Source: JAGVGT01 sp963807225 (GTDB taxonomy: Bacteria > Desulfobacterota > Desulfobulbia > Desulfobulbales > JAGXFP01). From it: 64,000 nt of DNA. Shown in pieces: positions 61,087 to 64,000 of this stretch. The DNA lies in the NCBI GenBank assembly GCA_963807225.1, contig CAWEAD010000005.1, positions 620,001 through 684,000 on the forward strand, read 5' to 3'. Below the pieces are notes generated by a model, which searched no databases, was not told where the DNA came from, and was given only the letters and a program-made list of their open reading frames with translations. Each line of letters opens with the position of its first letter. Position 1 is the first letter of the stretch. Position numbers and translations under genes: made by a program.

Positions 61087-62383
61087 ACAACTGTCTCTTA
61101 TCAACAATTCTCTTGGCCTTGCCTTCCGAGCGTTCAAGACTCTTCTCCTCGACCAGCTTGATCTCGACGCCGATGCCCAGTTCGGTGGCCAGCCGCTTTT
61201 TGATCAAGTCGATCATCTGCCGCTGTTTCTTCATCTGGTCGAAGAAGATCGACTCGCTCACCTCAACCAGGACGGTAACCTTGTCGAGCCGCCCTTCCCG
61301 CTCGACCACCAGCTGGTAGTGGGGCTTGACCCCCTCGATCTCGAAGAGCACCTCCTCGATCTGCGAGGGATAGACGTTTACCCCCTTGATGATCAGCATG
61401 TCGTCGGTCCGACCCAGAACCCGCTGCATCCGGGTCAAGGTGCGACCGCAGGGGCAGCGCTCGGGCAGCAGCCGGGTCAGGTCGCGGGTCCGGTAGCGGA
61501 TCACCGGGAAGGCCTCCTTGGTCAGGGTGGTGATCACCAGTTCGCCGATCTCGCCCGGGGCCACCGGTTCCAGGGTATCGGGGTTGATGACCTCGAACAG
61601 GAAATGGTCCTCGTTCAGATGCAGTCCCTTACGCTCCTGGCATTCGCCGGCCACTCCGGGACCCATCACCTCGCTAAGGCCGTAATTATCGGTGGCGATG
61701 ATGTTGAGCTTGTTCTGGATCTCGTTGCGCATCGCCTCGGACCAGGGTTCGCCGCCGAAAAGGCCGAACTTGAGCGACAGGGCGTTCAGGTTGATACCCT
61801 TCTCCTCCATGATATCGGCCAGAAGCAGGGCGTAGCTGGGAGTGCAGACCAGAGCGGTGGTACGAAAATCCTGCATGATCTGGATCTGCCGCTTGGTATT
61901 GCCGGAAGACATGGGAATGACCGAGGCGCCCACCGTCTCGGCGCCATAATGGAGCCCGAAGCCGCCGGTGAACATCCCGTAGCCAAAGGCGATCTGGACC
62001 ACGTCGTCCTTGCCTACTCCGGCGGCGGTAAGGATCCGGGCCACCAGGGAAGACCAGTTCTTGATGTCGTTATGGGTGTAGCCGACCACGGTAGCCTGAC
62101 CGGTGGTGCCGGAGGAGGCGTGAATCCGGACCACCTCGCGCAGCGGCACGGCGAATAGGCCGTAGGGGTAGTTGTCGCGCAGATCCTGCTTGGTGGTGAA
62201 GGGCAGCTTGCGCAGATCGTCCAGAGAGGAAATGTCCTCCGGCGAAATCCCCAGCTCCTTGAACTTCCGGCGGTAAAACGGCACATGGGTGGCGACCCGG
62301 TAAAGGGTGGACTGCAACCTCTCCAGCTGGAGCTGGGCCAGATCATCCCGACTGATGCATTCCTTATCCTGTTCCCAGTACAT
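61085..62383 (-). CDS. paaK: Phenylacetate-CoA ligase
   Basis: A 432-residue adenylate-forming ligase of the PaaK branch, which activates phenylacetate (and in anaerobes indoleacetate or similar aryl acids) to the CoA thioester. The P-loop-like SSGTTGQATVVGYT is at about 92-105, with GEIGELVITTL, YRTRDLT and the C-terminal Lys near EGKAKRIVD. The length is typical. It follows livF on the same strand, separated by 296 bp that include a palindromic repeat. Confidence 0.93.
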   Translation of the reverse strand: MYWEQDKECISRDDLAQLQLERLQSTLYRVATHVPFYRRKFKELGISPEDISSLDDLRKLPFTTKQDLRDNYPYGLFAVPLREVVRIHASSGTTGQATVVGYTHNDIKNWSSLVARILTAAGVGKDDVVQIAFGYGMFTGGFGLHYGAETVGASVIPMSSGNTKRQIQIMQDFRTTALVCTPSYALLLADIMEEKGINLNALSLKFGLFGGEPWSEAMRNEIQNKLNIIATDNYGLSEVMGPGVAGECQERKGLHLNEDHFLFEVINPDTLEPVAPGEIGELVITTLTKEAFPVIRYRTRDLTRLLPERCPCGRTLTRMQRVLGRTDDMLIIKGVNVYPSQIEEVLFEIEGVKPHYQLVVEREGRLDKVTVLVEVSESIFFDQMKKQRQMIDLIKKRLATELGIGVEIKLVEEKSLERSEGKAKRIVDKRQL

Positions 62384-62574
62384 GGTGTCCCTCCTGAAGG
62401 ATCGATCGTCTGTTCAAAAAAACTTTATCAGTCCTTGCCGGCAACTTGAAGCAATCATTCATTGCCGGACGCCATGGCCTGATTGCTTCGTCGGCCACAG
62501 GCCTTCTGGTCATGATTCTGCTCAAAACTTCTCATCCGGCGCCATCCGCTACGCTCATTGACGCCCTACAGTTG

Positions 62575-62653
62575 GTAGGTTGGGTGACAAAGGAACCCCA
62601 ACATGGTCAAAACCCCCTAATTGTTGGGGTTCGCACAACTCACCCCAACCTGC
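62575..62653. repeat. GGTTGGGTG / CACCCCAACC palindromic repeat
   Basis: The outer arms GTAGGTTGGGTG and CTCACCCCAACCTGC and inner arms GGAACCCCAACA / TGTTGGGGTTC form a two-level hairpin. It is a member of a repeat type common in bacterial intergenic DNA. It lies downstream of livF and before paaK. Confidence 0.8.
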
Positions 62654-62679
62654 ACTTTTACAGCTCCTCAGTTCTTCCC

Positions 62680-63399
62680 CTATCCCACATCCCGGCCCAG
62701 ATAGGCCCTTTGCACATCCTTGTTGGCCAGCAGGTCATCGGCCGGACCCTGGACGATGATTTTGCCGGTCTCGATCACATAGCCCCGGTCGGCCACGGCC
62801 AGGGCGGCCCTGGCGTTCTGCTCGATCAGCAGCACGGTATTGCCCTCCTCGCGCATCTTGCGGATCACCCGGAAGATGGCCTTGACCACCAGGGGGGCAA
62901 GTCCGGTGGAGGGTTCGTCCAGCATGATCAGGGCCGGTCGGGCCATCAAGGCCCGGCCCATGGCCAGCATCTGCTGCTCACCGCCCGAGAGGGTGCCGGC
63001 CAGTTGTTCCTGACGCTCGCGCAGAACCGGGAAGAGTTCGAAGATATGCTCAAGGTAGTCGCGGAATCGCCGGTTACCCTTGGCGTGCTGGACATAGCCG
63101 CCCAGAACCAGGTTGTCGCGCACGGTCATGGTGGCGAAGACCTGGCGCCCTTCCGGCACCAGGGAGCAACCCCGGGCGACGATCTTCTCGGCCGGAGTGC
63201 GGCTGATATTGTCGCCCTGCAGGACAATCTCGCCGCCGCTGGCTCGAATCAGCCCTGAGATGGTGGAGAGCAGGGTGGTCTTGCCGGCCCCGTTGGCCCC
63301 GATCAGGGTGACGATTTCGCCGGGTTCGACATGCAGGGAGACCTTCTTCAACACCCGCAGCTTGCCGTAACCGGCCTCCAGATTCTTGATCCTAAGCAT
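62680..63399 (-). CDS. livF: Branched-chain amino-acid-type ABC transporter ATPase LivF
   Basis: A 239-residue ABC ATPase: Walker A GANGAGKTT, Q-loop region, signature LSGGEQQML, Walker B LIMLDEPSTGL, and the LivF-type tail with GPADDLLANKDVQRAYLG. It works with LivG (partial, 63744 on), permeases and a binding protein that must lie outside the window. Next to paaK the cargo may be aromatic or branched-chain amino acids. The ATG at 63399 is preferred to 63423 on the family start MLRIKNLEAGYG. Confidence 0.94.
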   Translation of the reverse strand: MLRIKNLEAGYGKLRVLKKVSLHVEPGEIVTLIGANGAGKTTLLSTISGLIRASGGEIVLQGDNISRTPAEKIVARGCSLVPEGRQVFATMTVRDNLVLGGYVQHAKGNRRFRDYLEHIFELFPVLRERQEQLAGTLSGGEQQMLAMGRALMARPALIMLDEPSTGLAPLVVKAIFRVIRKMREEGNTVLLIEQNARAALAVADRGYVIETGKIIVQGPADDLLANKDVQRAYLGRDVG

Positions 63400-63417
63400 G
63401 ATGGACTCTTGCCTCCA

Positions 63418-63500
63418 AGCCATTCCCGTGCAAACGGGAATCCAGCGTGAGTCTCAAGTCTTGCCGTACTCCCGCTTCCGCGGGAAGGGCTGCTTCTTCT
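63418..63500. repeat. TCCCG-type dispersed repeat (RLHGNG peptide type)
   Basis: ATTCCCGTGCAAACGGGAAT (a perfect small palindrome) with CCAGCGTGAGTC and TACTCCCGCTTCCGCGGGA belongs to the intergenic family that yields peptides like LDSRLHGNG and AEAGVRQ. Confidence 0.7.
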
Positions 63501-63508
63501 ATGACCTT

Positions 63509-63585
63509 GTCATTACGAGTAAAGCGAAGCAATCTCTGCCAGGTTGCTAAAGAAGAATAGATTGCTTCGCTTTGCGCACAATGGC
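63509..63585. repeat. GTCATTGCGAG-type palindromic repeat
   Basis: GTCATTACGAGTAAAGCGAAG, CAATCT and AGATTGCTTCGCTTTGCGC, AATGGC are inverted arms of one complete element. Related units are at 19285-19378 and 27937-27987. Confidence 0.8.
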
Positions 63586-63633
63586 GGCCCCCTGACCCTT
63601 GGGTGCGTTCACTGCGGTTATTTCTCCATTCAC

Positions 63634-63743
63634 GGTGATCGTTGGCAGGGTGCCGGAGATACGGGGCATCGGCCTGTGAGCCATACCTGGGTATGCGAAC
63701 AGGTCGATAACGACGTAGATTCGTCACCCTGCCAACGATTACC
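63634..63743. repeat. Dispersed palindromic repeat, copy C
   Basis: The outer arms GGTGATCGTTGGCAGGGTG and CACCCTGCCAACGATTACC pair at all but one position. The inner part CGGCCTGTGAGCCATAC / GTATGCGAACAGGTCG is a degenerate copy of the A/B core. It ends exactly at the livG stop codon (63744). Confidence 0.88.
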
Positions 63744-64000
63744 TCAGACATCGCCGTCCCCCAGATAGATCTTGATCACCTCCAGGTTCTGCTGGATGGC
63801 GGTGGGTACGTCCTCGGCGATCTTCTGGCCGAAGCTCAAAACCACGATCTCATCGGAGATATCCATGACCAGAGACATATCATGCTCAACCAGCAGCACG
63901 GTGATGCCCAATGCGCGGATTTTGCTGATCAACCTGGCCACCTCGGCGGTTTCGTGCATGTTGAGGCCAGCGGCCGGTTCGTCCAGCAGCAGCAAACTGG
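63744..64000 (-). CDS. livG: LivG-type ABC transporter ATPase (C-terminal part, truncated by window)
   Basis: About 85 codons from the Walker B region LLLLDEPAAGLN through the switch His in VEHDMSLVMDISDEI to the stop. The LivG-type EDVPTAIQQNLEVIKIYLG tail separates it from LivF. Translation continues beyond base 64000. It is upstream of livF on the same strand with 344 bp of repeats between, unusual for a pair that is normally adjacent. Confidence 0.92.
   Translation of the reverse strand, partial: SLLLLDEPAAGLNMHETAEVARLISKIRALGITVLLVEHDMSLVMDISDEIVVLSFGQKIAEDVPTAIQQNLEVIKIYLGDGDV

Overview
The window looks like a piece of chromosome from a GC-rich anaerobic deltaproteobacterium (Desulfobacterota in the broad sense). 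This is inferred from gene content: a tetrahaem c-type cytochrome, a one-domain sirohaem sulfite reductase of the kind known from Desulfovibrio, a double-cubane-cluster reductase with its activator, phenylacetate-CoA ligase beside a branched-chain amino-acid-type ABC transporter, a c-di-GMP-I riboswitch, and many palindromic intergenic repeats typical of this group. About 53 protein genes are supported, including one truncated at each edge and one frameshifted. No tRNA, rRNA, CRISPR array, prophage or intact insertion sequence was found.

Layout. 0-10 kb: a hybrid PAS histidine kinase (5' end outside), FtsH with a small membrane protein upstream, a TPR-methyltransferase, an O-methyltransferase, and a two-component system followed by a lone phage-type GemA/DUF1018 gene. 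10-17.6 kb: an LtaS-type phosphoglycerol transferase, a single-polypeptide Nth-XthA (endonuclease III plus exonuclease III) fusion, a conserved hypothetical protein and a long coiled-coil MscS channel. 17.9-21.3 kb: the double-cubane reductase, its ATPase activator, a small Cys-rich protein and a nitroreductase. 21.4-24.7 kb: a membrane-anchored Xre regulator with a dockerin-like tail plus a secreted paralogous-domain partner, tetrahaem cytochrome, Smr protein and cupin. 24.8-34.7 kb: M20 peptidase/HAD/EamA operon, macrodomain protein, Mut7-C/ferredoxin-nitroreductase pair, small sulfite reductase, Ste24-like protease, B12/radical-SAM protein and a metallo-beta-lactamase-fold hydrolase.

34.8-41.3 kb is a complete TetR-TolC-HlyD-RND efflux operon with overlapping genes. 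41.5-44.2 kb holds two CsgG-like proteins and a frameshifted outer-membrane barrel gene. 44.5-48.7 kb couples a UMF1-type transporter to an ACP / acyl-AMP ligase / acyltransferase fusion. 48.9-57.7 kb carries an AgcS symporter, a 6-TM protein with a Cys-rich tail, TrpB2 (with a relic of another trpB2-like 3' end nearby), an amidohydrolase, a GH17-GT2 beta-glucan synthase, TrmO, and a second protein with the same Cys-rich tail placed behind a textbook c-di-GMP-I riboswitch and terminator. 57.9-64 kb holds an MFS carrier, an aminotransferase, a four-helix-bundle (IVP) gene flanked by inverted repeats, PaaK, LivF and the end of LivG.

The observations most worth following are the c-di-GMP riboswitch controlling a non-GGDEF Cys-tail membrane protein, the Nth-XthA fusion, the Xre/dockerin-like membrane regulator with its secreted partner, the CsgG-like/barrel locus, the IVP cassette with an apparent empty counterpart at 52.9 kb, and several families of dispersed palindromic repeats sitting against gene ends.
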